Shown piece after piece: positions 1 through 11,232 of a stretch of 64,000 nt of DNA. This DNA comes from Favolaschia claudopus (lineage: Eukaryota > Basidiomycota > Agaricomycetes > Agaricales > Mycenaceae), in contig JAWWNJ010000018.1 of assembly GCA_037176885.1 (NCBI GenBank), forward strand, positions 558,001-622,000, in the 5' to 3' direction. The notes under the pieces are model-generated. The model saw nothing but the letters and a program-made list of their open reading frames with translations. It had not been told where the DNA came from and made no database searches. A program made the translations under genes and the position numbers. Positions within the stretch are counted from its first letter, which is position 1, and every line of letters starts with the position of its first letter.

Positions 1-426
1 GAAACCCATTGTTCAGGAAGAACAAACACTCACAGCACCTCAAGAGATATCCTGCCTACCCCAGCATCATCTTCAATACAATATTTCCACTGTCTGTCCT
101 CCAACTTGATATTACTCCGAGTCCTACCGAAAACCTCAAGTACCGACTCATTCTTGCTCCTTTCGAATGAAAATGCGGCCCTGAATTATATTGACTTTGT
201 CGTCGTGTTGCAGCCACGGCATTTTAATGCCTCGTTTGTTTGATCATCGAGTTTAAACTTTCAGGGTTCGCAAATGGTGAGAGGATTGAATCCCATGGAA
301 ACAGCGCTCTTTTGAAGCGACCCAATTGTCTCTTTCTTCCCTCTTCCATCTCTGAAACTCTTTGCCACAGTTTTCAAGCTCTCTGTGCTCTGCTTTTGTC
401 ACGGCGGCGCGAAGGTGTTCGTGAAA
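1..426. other. upstream region of the hAT gene, no gene seen
   Basis: AT-balanced sequence before the first plausible start codon of the hAT gene. Short open frames are present but show no domain and no codon pattern that I trust. The window edge cuts the left side, so a terminal inverted repeat of the hAT element could lie outside it. Confidence 0.4.
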
Positions 427-3400
427 ATGCCTCCGCGTCGCGAGGGTACTTCAAAAGCCCTTCCCGGCGGTGCTCTCGAAACTATGATTCCGCTCGGTGA
501 GTCAGTTCATGGGAGACTCATTTTTCTCTTTTTCAAACAAGTATCTAGATCAAGCTCCGGATACTCCCGTTGGGCGCACACCACCAGCTACCAGACGCCG
601 TACACGTAGAAGACAGCCTATCGATGAAGATAACACAGGCGCTGATCAAACTCCCATGCGCACTCGCCGCAGTCAACACCAACATCCGCCAACGCCTATT
701 GTTGTCCAACCGCTTGATGCAGGGGCCGAGAGTAAGCTACCCGGTCGTCCAAATGTCCCAGATGAATCTAGCCCTGCACCACAGAATCGTCGTCGAGCTG
801 TTGCAAGAACTGTGCCCGTTCCCGCCGTCGCAACAAGCTCTCGAACAACTTTAGAGGACATGCCCCCTGGTGCGTAATTTCATTCAATTCCTTCTCATGC
901 CCTTACTAACTCGAAGAAAACTAGCTCATCCCAGCCTGTCCCAGCATCCAAGAGACTTGTTTGACTCCGACTTAAACGATTCCGGGCACCATAATCAAAA
1001 CCAGCGTCGTGTACGTTTTACAGACGATACAGAAGACTTTCACTTTTCATCTCCTCCTCGGCAAGCCCTACGTTCGACCCACATTCTCCTTTTATATCGA
1101 CTCCCTCACATAGTCCAACTCCGAGTCGACGATCTCGTGGCGGAGGACCTCGCAGCCCCTCGCATGCTCCCCAGCCTCCCATGAATACCAGACAAGACAC
1201 GACACCGTCTCGCGGTCTGCATACGGGCGGGCCCGGGAGGTCTACTCCTCGCAGTCCTGCACCCAGTCGTGGACGACTAACACCCCAATCAAGTCGGGCA
1301 CCACCCCCAGCCGGCACGCGACGTGTAGCTCGAGCTGTTGGGACTCGGAAATCAAGTGCAGAGGATATATGGACATTTTACAGCGAGATGAAAAGCAAAA
1401 ACCATTGCTTGTTTTGCCAGTTGAGTAATTTATTTGGTTCTATCACCGTTCTCATCTTTTCTTTTTCAAGGAAACTTCGTCAGACTCATCCTCATATCAA
1501 AGCCACTGCATTCAGCACTAAGACCAGCACTGGCGTTCTACGTAAACATCTTTATACAGAACATCCCATTCGAAATCGAATCATGCAGCTTCTCGATGAA
1601 CATCTCGATCGGACTGCAGCTGAAATTGCGGTAAGTCAAGTTGATCCAGTTTTACGTTGGACTAACATTATGTAGGCAGCATTAGGAAAGCTATCAACCA
1701 CGATGGACGTCTGGACTGACCAGCGCTCACAGTATGCGTTGAAGCTTCGGTCTGCCCTCGTCGGTTTCATTCAGATCCCGGGGAGGCATGACGGGGAGCA
1801 TTTGGCACATGCCTTCTTGCATGGCATCGACCGAATCAAAGCAGCAAACAAGGTAAGCTCTTACTTCTGTCTCTTTTTTCTGCGGCTCAACTGCTCTTTT
1901 CCTGCCCATTCTAGCTGGGCTGGATCACAGGCGACAATGCCTCGAACATGGACACGTTCTCAGTGCAAGTCGGAACTCAGTTACGTCGCCGCGCAATAAA
2001 GTTTCCAGCACGGGAACGTCGTATACGGTAGGCGGCTTACTTTCTGATCTATTTCTTCTTACATCTGGTGCCAGGTGTTTCCGTCATATTACCCATTTGG
2101 CCTGCAACGCCGTCTTGAAAGCCATTACCAATATGGATTTCGCCGAACCCGAAGCTGTCGACTTTGGTGCGCACGACGATACGGCATCATCGTTCTTAGA
2201 TGCGATAGACCGTGATCCAATTGCCACCATTCGCACTATCATTCGACTGGTACCACTTTTTTTTTGACCAGATGTATCTCAATTTTCTCATGCCTCCTCA
2301 ATATTAGATTTGATCCTCCTCACTCCGTCGACAATTTCTTTCAGAAATCATTACCACACTCGGATTGAACAACCTTGAACTTCTTCGCGATGTTATAACA
2401 CGGTGGTCTTCCACGCTTCTCATGATTGATCGCAGTCTTGTCCTTCGACCGGTGGCTATTTTCATCTTGATAACAAGTGGTAATTCTGATGTCTTGCAGG
2501 CCATTGATCACTTTCTGGAAAGCAATGAATTTGAAGAAGTCTCGTTGTATCATTTTGGGGATGAGGAGTGGAAAGCGCTTGAAGTTTTCAAGAAGATTTT
2601 GGATGTAAGCATTGTTTGATTTGTGCCTCACACCGGTCTCTTCTTGCTTAATTTGTGGCTCGGTCCCGCATGCCTTTCAACAAAAATTATCTGCAGAGAA
2701 GACACCAACACTTTGCCACGCACTTCCGGCATTCGAGGCCATGATCAAGAAATGGGAGCAAATGCAGGTCGAATTCCCGGAAGCATACAATATCATACAA
2801 GATGGCATCGACAAACTTACCTCGTATCAAGCACGAATTGAGGACGTTCCGGCTTATACTTTGGCGATGTGTGAGTGTCGCAGGACTTGATGCAAATTTG
2901 ATCTAATGGTTACAAAGTCATCAATCCGAGAATCAAACTCCGTTGGCTGAGCCTTCATCGACCAGAGAAAGTAGACTGGGCGAAGCAAACCCTCAAAAAA
3001 GCGGTAAGTCGAGACATTCATCACTTTCATACGACGCTAATCAAGCCGAGCAGCTTCAAGCATATGACAACAACACAGCGACGGAGCCGAATCCCCCACC
3101 ATATGACAGCTGGGCCGACGAAATCCTAGGCATGGAAGCTCCCGCTGCAGAGGTTGCCGAGGACAGCATCGACGACGAAATAGCTGCGTACTTTGCTGAT
3201 CCTCGAGTTGGACTCAATTTACTGAATTTTTGGGAGGTGAGCTCCTCCTGCCCTCGTCGACAGTGTGGCAGATAAATTTCTAACTATATTGCAGGAAAAC
3301 CAGCTGCGTTATCGTCGAATGTTCACACTTGCGCATAGCAAAGAGAATATGCTTGCCAACATGGCCGCGCATCCCAGATATTTTTACAGTGTACCCACAA

Positions 3401-3456
3401 AGTTTGCATGGAACTTGTGTTTTGCCGTCAAGCTTTGGTTTCGGTCGCACATGTGA
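427..3456 (+). pseudogene. hAT superfamily transposase gene, multi-exon, damaged
   Basis: DNA transposase of the hAT superfamily, which cuts and pastes its element with 8-bp target duplications. I chose ATG 427 because splicing at 496/549 and 869/926 keeps a continuous Arg/Ser/Pro-rich N-terminal region. A BED-type zinc finger follows (CLFCQ at about 1408-1420 and 1471, with an HLYTEH histidine pair near 1540-1560). Further exons carry typical hAT blocks: MDVWTDQ, GWITGDNASNMD, TRWSSTLLMIDR, INPRIKLRWL and FWEENQLRYRRMF. At least eleven short GT-AG introns fit. Lesions: a one-base frameshift near 1050-1100, an in-frame TGA at 2311-2313 where CGA is expected, and a likely lost splice acceptor near 2664. 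The usual C-terminal dimerisation block (SVPCERVFSS-like) is absent after 3400. The family is clear; exon limits are approximate. Confidence 0.8.
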
Positions 3457-3782
3457 CGGTACCTCTACACAGAATGACTTATGCCCTGTAAAAATGCAAG
3501 GTGGTTAGGAGGTAATGCAAAGCATAGTGCTGATTTACCTGTGGCATTGTGGTATGGTACTGAAGGATTATTGACTTCAGGAAGACTATTGATTCGAGTC
3601 ACAATAGAGGGTTTGCGAAGAGCCATTGGAGCCATTGAATGGCTACCGATTTCCGTATTAGGAAAGTTTGATGGGCTAAACTTTATGTCGAAGTCAAGAA
3701 GAGCTATTTGGAATGAAAATTGGATGCTCAGACCGGGGGTAGCTTTCGTCAATACGCCGGAATTCGGGCACTTGCGTAGCCA
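3457..3782. other. spacer between two transposase genes
   Basis: About 330 bases between the hAT 3' end and the 3' end of the opposing P-like gene. Open frames occur on both strands here, but they mirror each other and show no domain. I see no terminal repeat or terminator that I can defend. Confidence 0.35.
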
Positions 3783-6700
3783 TTAGCCATTCAATGGCTG
3801 CATCGCAAACAGGCTAATGTCATCGCTCTCTGGGTCAAGCATAGTCCATGTAAACTCTGTAGTTTCCGCCAATTGGGCAAAATCAATGGCCCATGTTGAG
3901 CTATCAGGGTCAGATATTTCTGGTGCAAGAGGGTAAATCTGGGAAGACGGTAGTTCAAGAAGAAGCTGTTTGTTTTTGGCTTGAGCGGTTGCTTCAACAA
4001 GTTTAAGAAACTTCTTGTTCCATTGCCATTTGGTCTCCTCACGCTCTTGAGTGATCTCCATGAGCTGGTCAACAACTGTGATTCCGGAGTTGGGATTCTC
4101 CTGTTCCTCGACATCTATTGCAGAGAGTGGTGTGCTCTGGTTATCTTTCTTGAACTCCTTGATTAATAGTGTACAAAGACAAACATCCTCTTTGGTTCGA
4201 ACAAGGAATCCAGCCAGATCATTAATCTTGACTGTATCCTCCTCCTCTAGAGGATCAAAATCAATATCAAGCTTTCTCTGATGGAAGTCTGCAACGGCAA
4301 TTCCCTGTACTCGCTGTGTTCTCAAGGTTGTTTTCTTGCTGCGGTTTGAGCTAAGGCCAGCAACAAGAGTGGATTTCATATATTTTTTAGTAACCGTCCT
4401 TGTCTGTCAGGAAATTTTTTACCATTTCTGGTTGATCTTCAGTATGAGGATCATCCACTATGTCCGAAAAATAGTTATCCAGGTCAAGGCCAAGGTCGAC
4501 CCCTGAATCATCTGACTCTGATTCACCAGCTGTGTTGAGTAGTGCCTGATTAATCTCATCAGTAGAGACTGATGGACCATCAGGATTGACTAGAGGTGGA
4601 ATAGGGACGCGCTCATTTTCCATTTCCGAACGATCATCCCCCGGTGAAAATGAAGTCCCGATATATTCCCCTACAGGTCGCAGGTGATCCCAGTCAGAGT
4701 CTACAAACAGCTCATCCCACTTCACAACATAGTCAGCACCGAAATGCTTCCGCAAGACATCATTGGCATCTTGCTTTCCTTGCTTATACTCCTTAGCAAT
4801 GTCAACATTCCCTACAACCACATCACCTAGCCATGAAGCTGGATTTATATGGTCAATCCCCAGAGCTCCTGACAATTTCAGCTTCCGATGTCCACGGTCA
4901 AGGTCTGGATTTCGTTGAAAATTTGCATTGATCATAATACATGGAACAATGAGCTGTGAGTCTGCGTAGAGTGGATTGGTGAGAAAGTTTGCTTGATGCT
5001 TGATATACATGGCAGTGCAGAGATGAGAATAAGTAGACAGTGAGCGGATCTGTTCTGAAAGACTTTTATTCACATCTATGAAAGGAAAAATCAGGTATCC
5101 CATGAACTCTGCATAGAAGTTGATTGCAATTCGTATCTTCCTCTCGGCTGGATTAATCGGGAGTTGAAGTGTCCGCAACTGGTACTGTACATCTCTTGGA
5201 TCAAAGTGATAGCCTTTGGAACATTTTGTTTGTCTGCAGGATCAAGAAGGCCTTTGGCTTTCTCAATTGATATATGAGATAGCATGGCTAAATGTGAGAT
5301 AATGTTAGTTGGCTTGAGGATTGTGTCCCCAATAGCAATTCCAACAAGGTTACGGGTAAGCGTAGCAAACCCTGAATCAACTTTGATATTCAGTACTTAT
5401 GTAGGGTCAATAGAACTCACGCTTTGCCACATGCTTCAGATCTGAACCAGGAATTACTCCATGCTTTGAGGTATACCTGTTAATCCCAAGACACCCCTCC
5501 AGAATTCTTCCCAGGGGTGAGTTCCGGTCCACTTCCTGCACCATGCAGATTGTAAACTTAGCCAGTCGAAAAACCCCATCACCATCACTTTCAATGGACC
5601 AGATAGGGCCATACATTGCTTCACCATTAGGATCCGTTCTCCATGCCTCAAGGACAATTTCTAGCCACTCTGCAAATGCTAGGCCGCTTTCTGACTTATC
5701 TGTTGGAGATGCAACAATGGGCACAGCAGTGTAATGCTTTTCATTTGCATACGGAGCAATAGCAACAACGGTAGCATCGCTGCCATAACAAACTCGGGTT
5801 TCTGACTTTTTATCTGTCTCTGCAAGAGCTTTGCGGACTATCTCGAGTGATTCCAAAGATTCAACTTTTGTATTGACCCTTTTTGAATGCTCTCGGCACA
5901 GGCCCAAGATGGCGTTTCTCTGTGCGCAATATCTGAGGAATGGATTAAGAGACACACCATCAAACATCATCACGTTTCCCGGGAGCTGTGAACAGTTTGG
6001 GAAGGAAGGAAGAGGTTTAATCTCCGGAGTGAAGAAAGAACGGATGTTGGATGTGATCTCCTTCTTGTTAGGGGTTCCGATTGATGGTATTAACTTTGGA
6101 ATTCGATGGTGACGCATGATAGTAGAAACTGAAGCTAGACCCAGAGACTTTTGGAGAGCATATAGAAGTCTTGGCCCTCCAATTGCCTTGACAAGAAAGG
6201 ATATATCAAGTTCCCGTTGATTGAACCCACCTCTGACACGATAGACTTTCCTGATTGACCTTTCCAATATCAGCAAGATCATTCTGGGTGGTGCACCACG
6301 AGCCAGTGCCTGCTCAAGTATACATACGCCGCAGTCCAGGAAATTCCTCTGTGGCCATCATAGTGAATATTCGCTCAAAGTCAGATATTCGATTGCGGTA
6401 ACGCTTTATATCTCTCTTCGAGTTAGCATTCTATATCAGTGGTATTTTTTAGAGCCAAATAAGTTGTATTCATGAATCGCTAACTCACCTTTGTTCTGAA
6501 TACAGCAAGTTCTCTAGACATCTTGGCAATGAGACAATCTTTCTGCCGCGATGTCAAGTACCGCGTGTTGGTGTGGCTCTTCACTGTGAGAAGGAAAGAT
6601 CGTGAATTTCAAAGAATTTTCATGACCCGAACATCATGAATTTCAAGACAAAATGTCAGTGTGTCGTCACCAACCATCATGAAAAATCTTGAAATTCATG

Positions 6701-7133
6701 ACGATTATGGGCCTCTTCATGATGTTTGTTATGAGTTCCGGGATTCATGACGTTTTGTTAGGGTCCAGGTCATGAATTGCAGGAAATCTTTTATGGTCGT
6801 CTGGTGTTGTCTTGCAATTTTGTGAAAACATCATGAATGGGCCCATAATCGTCATGAATTTCACGATTTTTCATGGTATTTGGTAAGGACATACTGACAT
6901 TTTGTCTTGAAATTCATGATGTTCGGGTCATGAAAATTCTTTGAAATTCACGATCTTTCCTTCTCACAGTGCTTCACTTCCTTAGCTCGTTCTTGCTGTC
7001 GGAAAATCCAAATTTGCTCGATATCCCTTGACAAAGCATTATAGCGCTTTTTTGAACCTGATACAGCTTTACGCCCTTGATCAAGTGCCGTAAAGTACTC
7101 AGACAACCTGCCTCTACAACCGGTCAAGGGCAT
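3783..7133 (-). pseudogene. P-element/THAP9-like transposase family gene, interrupted
   Basis: I recognise this as a protein family with many copies in agaricomycete genomes, usually called hypothetical. Reading from 7133: a coiled, basic N-terminus; FLVKAIGGPRLLYALQK; MMFDGVSLNPFLRYCAQ; YGSDATVVAIAPYANEKHY; PIWSIESDGDGVFRLAKF; SKHGVIPGSDLKHVAKR; then after an intron (about 5423-5373) LLDPADKQNVPKAITLIQ, KLKLSGALGIDHINPASW, and a C-terminal block ending SLFAMQPLNG at 3783. The order of a plant- and animal-like presenting segment, acidic-centred blocks and a late helical region resembles P-element/THAP9 RNase H-fold transposases; that link is my inference. The gene is broken by the MITE at 6582-6971 and by frameshifts near 6300, 5185 and 4385 (an A-run). 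It is therefore not functional as it stands. Confidence 0.6.
6582..6971. mobile_element. 390-bp CACTA-like MITE inside the P-like gene
   Basis: The ends read CACTGTGAGAAGGAAAG inward from both sides, and the inverted match continues for about 75 bp with few mismatches. Flanks are CTT at 6579-6581 and 6972-6974, a 3-bp target duplication as expected for CACTA/CMC elements. Removing the element plus one CTT joins the coding sequence of the host gene in frame across a Val-Lys-Ser junction. No coding capacity inside, so it is a non-autonomous element. Confidence 0.85.
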
Positions 7134-7191
7134 AAAGTTTGATAAAGTTCAAAAAAGTGCTATAATGGGGTATCAAGCTTGATCAAGTAAA

Positions 7192-7584
7192 TTGCGTTTT
7201 TCCGACAATGGGCTTCAGGATCTCATACAACAGGTCGAGTCCGGGAAGGTAGCAAGTATTCGCGCTCGCTACGGTCCTTCCGATGGGCGGCGCGGAGCTG
7301 CTGAACCGTCCTGGCCCAAATACAAGAATATTGTTTCTAAACATGAACGGCTCTATCGCATCGTTTCGGACGACTTTGCGGGGGATAAACAAATGTTTCT
7401 CGCATTCTTCACTGTCCCACAGATACCAAAGAAACGGAAGCGCGCCAAGGACGAATTAGACTCGCCCGAGGACCACTTTCGATCATTTCGCAAGATTGTC
7501 GAGGCTGCACCGTGGTGTGAAAGTAATCTACAAATCGAATGCCGGAAAGAGAAGTATGTTGAATTCCAACGGCAATTTCTCTGA
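7192..7584 (+). CDS. hypothetical protein, unknown family
   Basis: An open frame of about 130 codons with a plausible amino-acid mix: a basic KKRKR stretch near residue 80 and an aromatic motif (WPKYKNIV ... RLYRIV ... FLAFFTVP) that looks like genuine protein. The likely real start is upstream, since the frame runs in from about 7170 without a convincing start context. I do not recognise the family. It lies between the P-like gene and the recombinase fragment, on the opposite strand to both, so it may be a leftover of a third mobile element. Coding status is uncertain. Confidence 0.4.
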   Translation: MRFSDNGLQDLIQQVESGKVASIRARYGPSDGRRGAAEPSWPKYKNIVSKHERLYRIVSDDFAGDKQMFLAFFTVPQIPKKRKRAKDELDSPEDHFRSFRKIVEAAPWCESNLQIECRKEKYVEFQRQFL

Positions 7585-7705
7585 TGCGCTTTGGACTGAG
7601 AAATGGGGGACAATGAATGGTTGGGAAATTTGGCGCGAGGTGGATAGAAACTACTAGTACTAGAGTGTATTGATTTGAATCTACTCTCGTGTCTTCTTTT
7701 CCTTT

Positions 7706-7960
7706 TCATATCGCTCGCCTTTCGTGCATGAATTCGTGGTTATCGTTGGGTGAGTAAAAATAACGGAACATGGTAACCGCTTCGACTTGTGACCACCCAC
7801 CCCATGCAGCAACCATATCTGCCGACCACCGTTTGACTTTGATTCGGTACTGACACCCACCGCGACGGAAGGAGTGGGTGCCATACAAAGCCCATGAGGA
7901 GTAGCCCAGACCCTGAAGATCTCGAGACAGTGCACGACTCAAAGCACTTGCTGTCTGTAT
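7706..7960 (-). pseudogene. Crypton-type tyrosine recombinase, 3' exon fragment
   Basis: The exon begins after a good acceptor (TATACAG, about 7961) and reads TASALSRALSRDLQGLG, then LYGTHSFRRGG with the HxxR pair of tyrosine recombinases, then WGGW and TMFRYFYSPND, where the tyrosine before SPND is in the right place for the nucleophile. Such enzymes move Crypton elements through a circular intermediate without terminal inverted repeats. Only the C-terminal catalytic part is visible; upstream exons with the first catalytic Arg were not found between 7960 and 8230. The short basic tail ends near 7706. I regard it as a fragment of a decayed element. Confidence 0.65.
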
Positions 7961-8232
7961 ATTTTCTCAGCACCACGTAGGGTCGATGTGAATGTAGATT
8001 ACCAAAGGCTGATTCTGCATCACTGCACCTTGCGCTTGGTACATTTTCCGCACGAAAAAAAGTTCAAAGCCATCGAGAACTACTTAATAAAATGGCCCAG
8101 CCAAAGGTCGTCCCAGCAAGGTACATGGTTCAGGTCATGATCTTCTAACGTTTCCACTGTATGACGTAGTCGTGCTCGACACATAACATAAGAAATGAAC
8201 TTACAGTAAGTGCTAGAAATTAGATTAGATTA

Positions 8233-8416
8233 GGGGCGCTCAATTCTTAGCTCGTCGGCTCGTCTCGTCCCAGAAATTATTTAATTGCATGATGAGCTGA
8301 TGAGCTGCTGATCCCACTCCGCGTTTCTCTCCACTTGCCATCAAATTTGATCCCCTCATCAAAAAATCGACATTTTACGGACGAGACGAGCTGACGAGCT
8401 AAGAATTGAGCGCCCC
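8233..8416. mobile_element. 184-bp TA-flanked MITE
   Basis: Inverted ends begin GGGGCGCTCAATTCTTAG and match over about 37 bp with minor differences. TA at 8231-8232 and 8417-8418 fits Tc1/mariner-type insertion. No coding capacity. A GAGCTGA-type motif recurs inside the ends. Confidence 0.8.
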
Positions 8417-9230
8417 TATTAGATTGCGTAGTTAGAATTAGTTGAGAATTAGACCTCATTACTAAAGTAAAGCAATTGTAGCCCTTGTTAGCCCTTGTAA
8501 TAACCCTTCAGTGAAGGGCGAAATACGTTTGTTAATTACGGCGAGCCCAAGCTGATCAGTGTGTATCAGCACCGGTCAGTACAGATAACTCGCGGTCAGA
8601 CTGACGAGCTGATAAAGGGTTATCGGCCCTTTCTGCACGCTATCAGGCCCCCTCCGAGCTGATCAGCGCATATTCGGGCATGTCAGGCATTTTCGGATTT
8701 TCCGACAATTTACTCTCGACAGCCAAGGAATGGACTTCAGTACTACAGTAGTCAATATGTGTTTTTCTGAAACCTAATCTATTTGAACGTATGTAGTTGA
8801 GCTCACTATCCTTTTAGGTCAGAGCCGCTTCTCCAGCTATTCCCGGAAGCGTGCCCGGGTCGAGGATGCACCTCCAACCAGCAGCCCAACGCCCAACTCC
8901 AGCTGAATTCTGGACACAATTGTCCGCTCATTCGTTTACTTCGCCTACCTTGGCTCCTTTTGACAACCGCCTCTCCTCTTAATTCCCTAATTCAAACTCC
9001 CCCATAACTCATTGACTGCATGTAATCTATCCTTACCTCCGGGCTCCACATTTCACATTCATGTTTATATAGTTCACCGCTTATGTAATTACCTACTAAA
9101 AAAGTATCTACACTAAGTAGCACCTCTGTTTGTTTGGATGACAATGCATTTGCTTTGTTTACATATTTTCGTAGCGGAGCACGAGTTCCTGCTAGTGTAG
9201 TTGATAATTTCTTGTTTAACTTACTTTACT
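8417..9230. other. non-coding stretch with decayed repeats
   Basis: No gene seen. The segment 8560-8700 has several TATCAG/CTGATA and GGGC-rich short motifs in both orientations, like the subterminal region of a DNA transposon, but no pair of ends could be set. Positions 9169-9205 (TTCGTAGCGGAGCACGAGTT core) match a segment at about 40212-40247, so part of this stretch is a dispersed repeat. Confidence 0.4.
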
Positions 9231-9231
9231 C

Positions 9232-9285
9232 CAATAGCCTGTTTGCAATGCAGCCATTGAATGGCGAGAAACTGCACATTTAAAT
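9232..9285 (+). pseudogene. terminal scrap of a second P-like gene copy
   Basis: This frame ends SLFAMQPLNGEKLHI and a stop. The ten residues SLFAMQPLNG are identical to the C-terminus of the gene at 3783-7133 on the other strand, and the DNA is nearly identical as well. Upstream sequence does not continue the similarity, so only the last exon end has been kept or copied here. Confidence 0.5.
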
Positions 9286-9849
9286 TTCGACTGAGGTTTG
9301 CTTCGCCATCAAGTCTCCGAAGTAATCACTGTCATTCATTTCCATGCCAAATTCTACCATACCTGAATAGAAAACTCCTCCCTGTTGTACACAAAGAATG
9401 AGTCCTGCTGGTCCTCGGAGGCAGTCTTTCTCTCGAATGTCTTCCGTAACGTCGCACTGTACATTCCAAGTTCAAACACAGCTGCCCCAGCGTGCAAGGA
9501 ATTCGTCAGGACTGGGGTAGCTGACCTGAACACCTCCGAAACAAGTTTTCTTCAGAATCCATGCCCTCTTTCGAATATTCGGTGTTAGCGGTAATTATTT
9601 ACCACTCTTTACTTTCCAGCATACTGTACTCTCGTAAGCATTACGTGGTCTTTATGCGTTTGTAACCGAGACCACGACGTTCTCTACACAAACGCAGTTT
9701 CTTCGACTTCTCGTCTTGACCATTCGATACGGGCGATACCGAACAGCAAATTACGCTGACACAAACGCATCCCAGGTGGCTCCTGGTAAATAACGCCAGT
9801 CCGTATCGACTTTCGGCATCAGCGGTATAACCTCAAGCTAAGCTCGAGC
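9286..9849. other. no clear gene; small open frame only
   Basis: A 67-codon open frame at 9385-9588 (+) has no recognisable motif. The 9590-9850 part is rich in CG dinucleotides and looks like the leader of a retroelement, but I found no matching LTR. Confidence 0.3.
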
Positions 9850-10692
9850 GTGCAGCACTCCCAACGGCCAAGCCTTGGACCTCACGGCCGCACACCATCG
9901 CCGACGGACAAGCGCCACAACCTCTACTCACTCCGCTCGACGACTGCACCAAGTTCGGTGATACACGCGTCATCGCTACGCATTTACACAACGACTCGGG
10001 CAGCTACATACCGAGGCCCAGGGGGAGGAAATAGGTTTGGATTCGGCGAAGCGAACGAAAGGCGCATCCTTAGGGGTCCCACATGGTACGCCACAACCCG
10101 CCACTGCCAGCGGGGACGTATGCCAGTCAACTTGGCTCTGGCACGTATCGCAATCCCACGGCCGCAGAATGGGGCAGCGAGCCCCAGGATCTATCTCAAC
10201 GAGGGCCGCAGGCGCTCACTCGCAACGAACAGCAGCAGCGCCACCGACGAGCAGTTTGACTCCGTCACCACGCCTCGGACAACTCGGACGACACGAGTAC
10301 GCTCTCGTCCTGACGTTCCGGGCAGCGCGACATCGCGCACACCCTCCTCGCATGCCCAGGGGGAGCCTCTCCTTCTACACCTCGCACAGGCATCACAGGG
10401 GGGGCATTTAGAGCAGTCCCTGCATTCGACGACTTGCTCATGGCGACTTTCGCACCGCCAACTTCGACGCGAACGGCCGACACAGGGGGAGCTTCTTGCT
10501 TCCTCATTAACGTCTCACCTCATCTGCCGCACACTGACACTCGCGTCTCACGCGCCCAAGCACGCAATTCACTTTCATTCACCCCGTCGCACGTCATCTA
10601 TCGCCGACTTCACACATTCTTTCACATTTTCCCCTTCCTTCCATTGCGCACGCGGAACAGTCGAAAAACCATTTTTTCGAAGGGGGAGATAA
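9850..10692 (+). other. GC-rich open frame, probably decayed element
   Basis: A 280-codon open frame with many Ser, Arg, Thr and His residues. All three forward frames are open over long parts and the composition is that of GC-rich sequence rather than of a folded protein. A purine tract (about 10678-10700) just after it could be a polypurine tract next to an LTR, but no repeated LTR was seen. I would not treat it as a gene without homology support. Confidence 0.25.
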
Positions 10693-11230
10693 GGGGTATG
10701 GAGGACCACCACGCTCAGTATGGGGGGCCGACTCGATTAGACCGCCTAGGTGCACAATGTGACGGGCGGAGGTCTTGATCGGCGACATCCAGAGCAGCAG
10801 CGAAGACTACGGAGCCAATAATACGATGACCAGAAGACCGCCACAGCTGCAACGGGCGGACACGTTCCGACTGGGCCAGAGACCCAAGCGGGTCAGCGCC
10901 AACAGTCTTCGATCCGCGACCGCGTGTGCTGGAGAGCCACGACACAGCGTCGACGCTCTACCAGAGAGAATGCTGGGTCGTATCGTATTAAGATTATAAC
11001 AAAATTATATCACGATAAAAATTGTTATAATATGATATTGTTAGATACAGATACGATACGGCTCCAGAATCTGTGATATGATATAGAGCTATATAGAGTA
11101 TACTTAGGGTAACCAGCCCGCTCTGGTTACCTTGGTGACCCCCGCTTAGCTTAGCCGAGGTAACCACCGGAATACACGAATTGTACTCTCTGGTGATCGG
11201 AGAACCGAGTCCGAGGACTCCGAGTATATA
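10693..11230. other. GC-rich to AT-rich transition, no gene seen
   Basis: The first 300 bases continue the GC-rich block; from about 10985 the sequence turns AT-rich with repeated TATCGTAT/ATACGATA words. No terminal repeats or coding signals were found. Confidence 0.3.
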
Positions 11231-11232
11231 TA

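Noticed and set aside
9850..10778. A 280-codon gene
   Set aside because: High GC keeps all frames open; residue content is low-complexity and no family is recognised.
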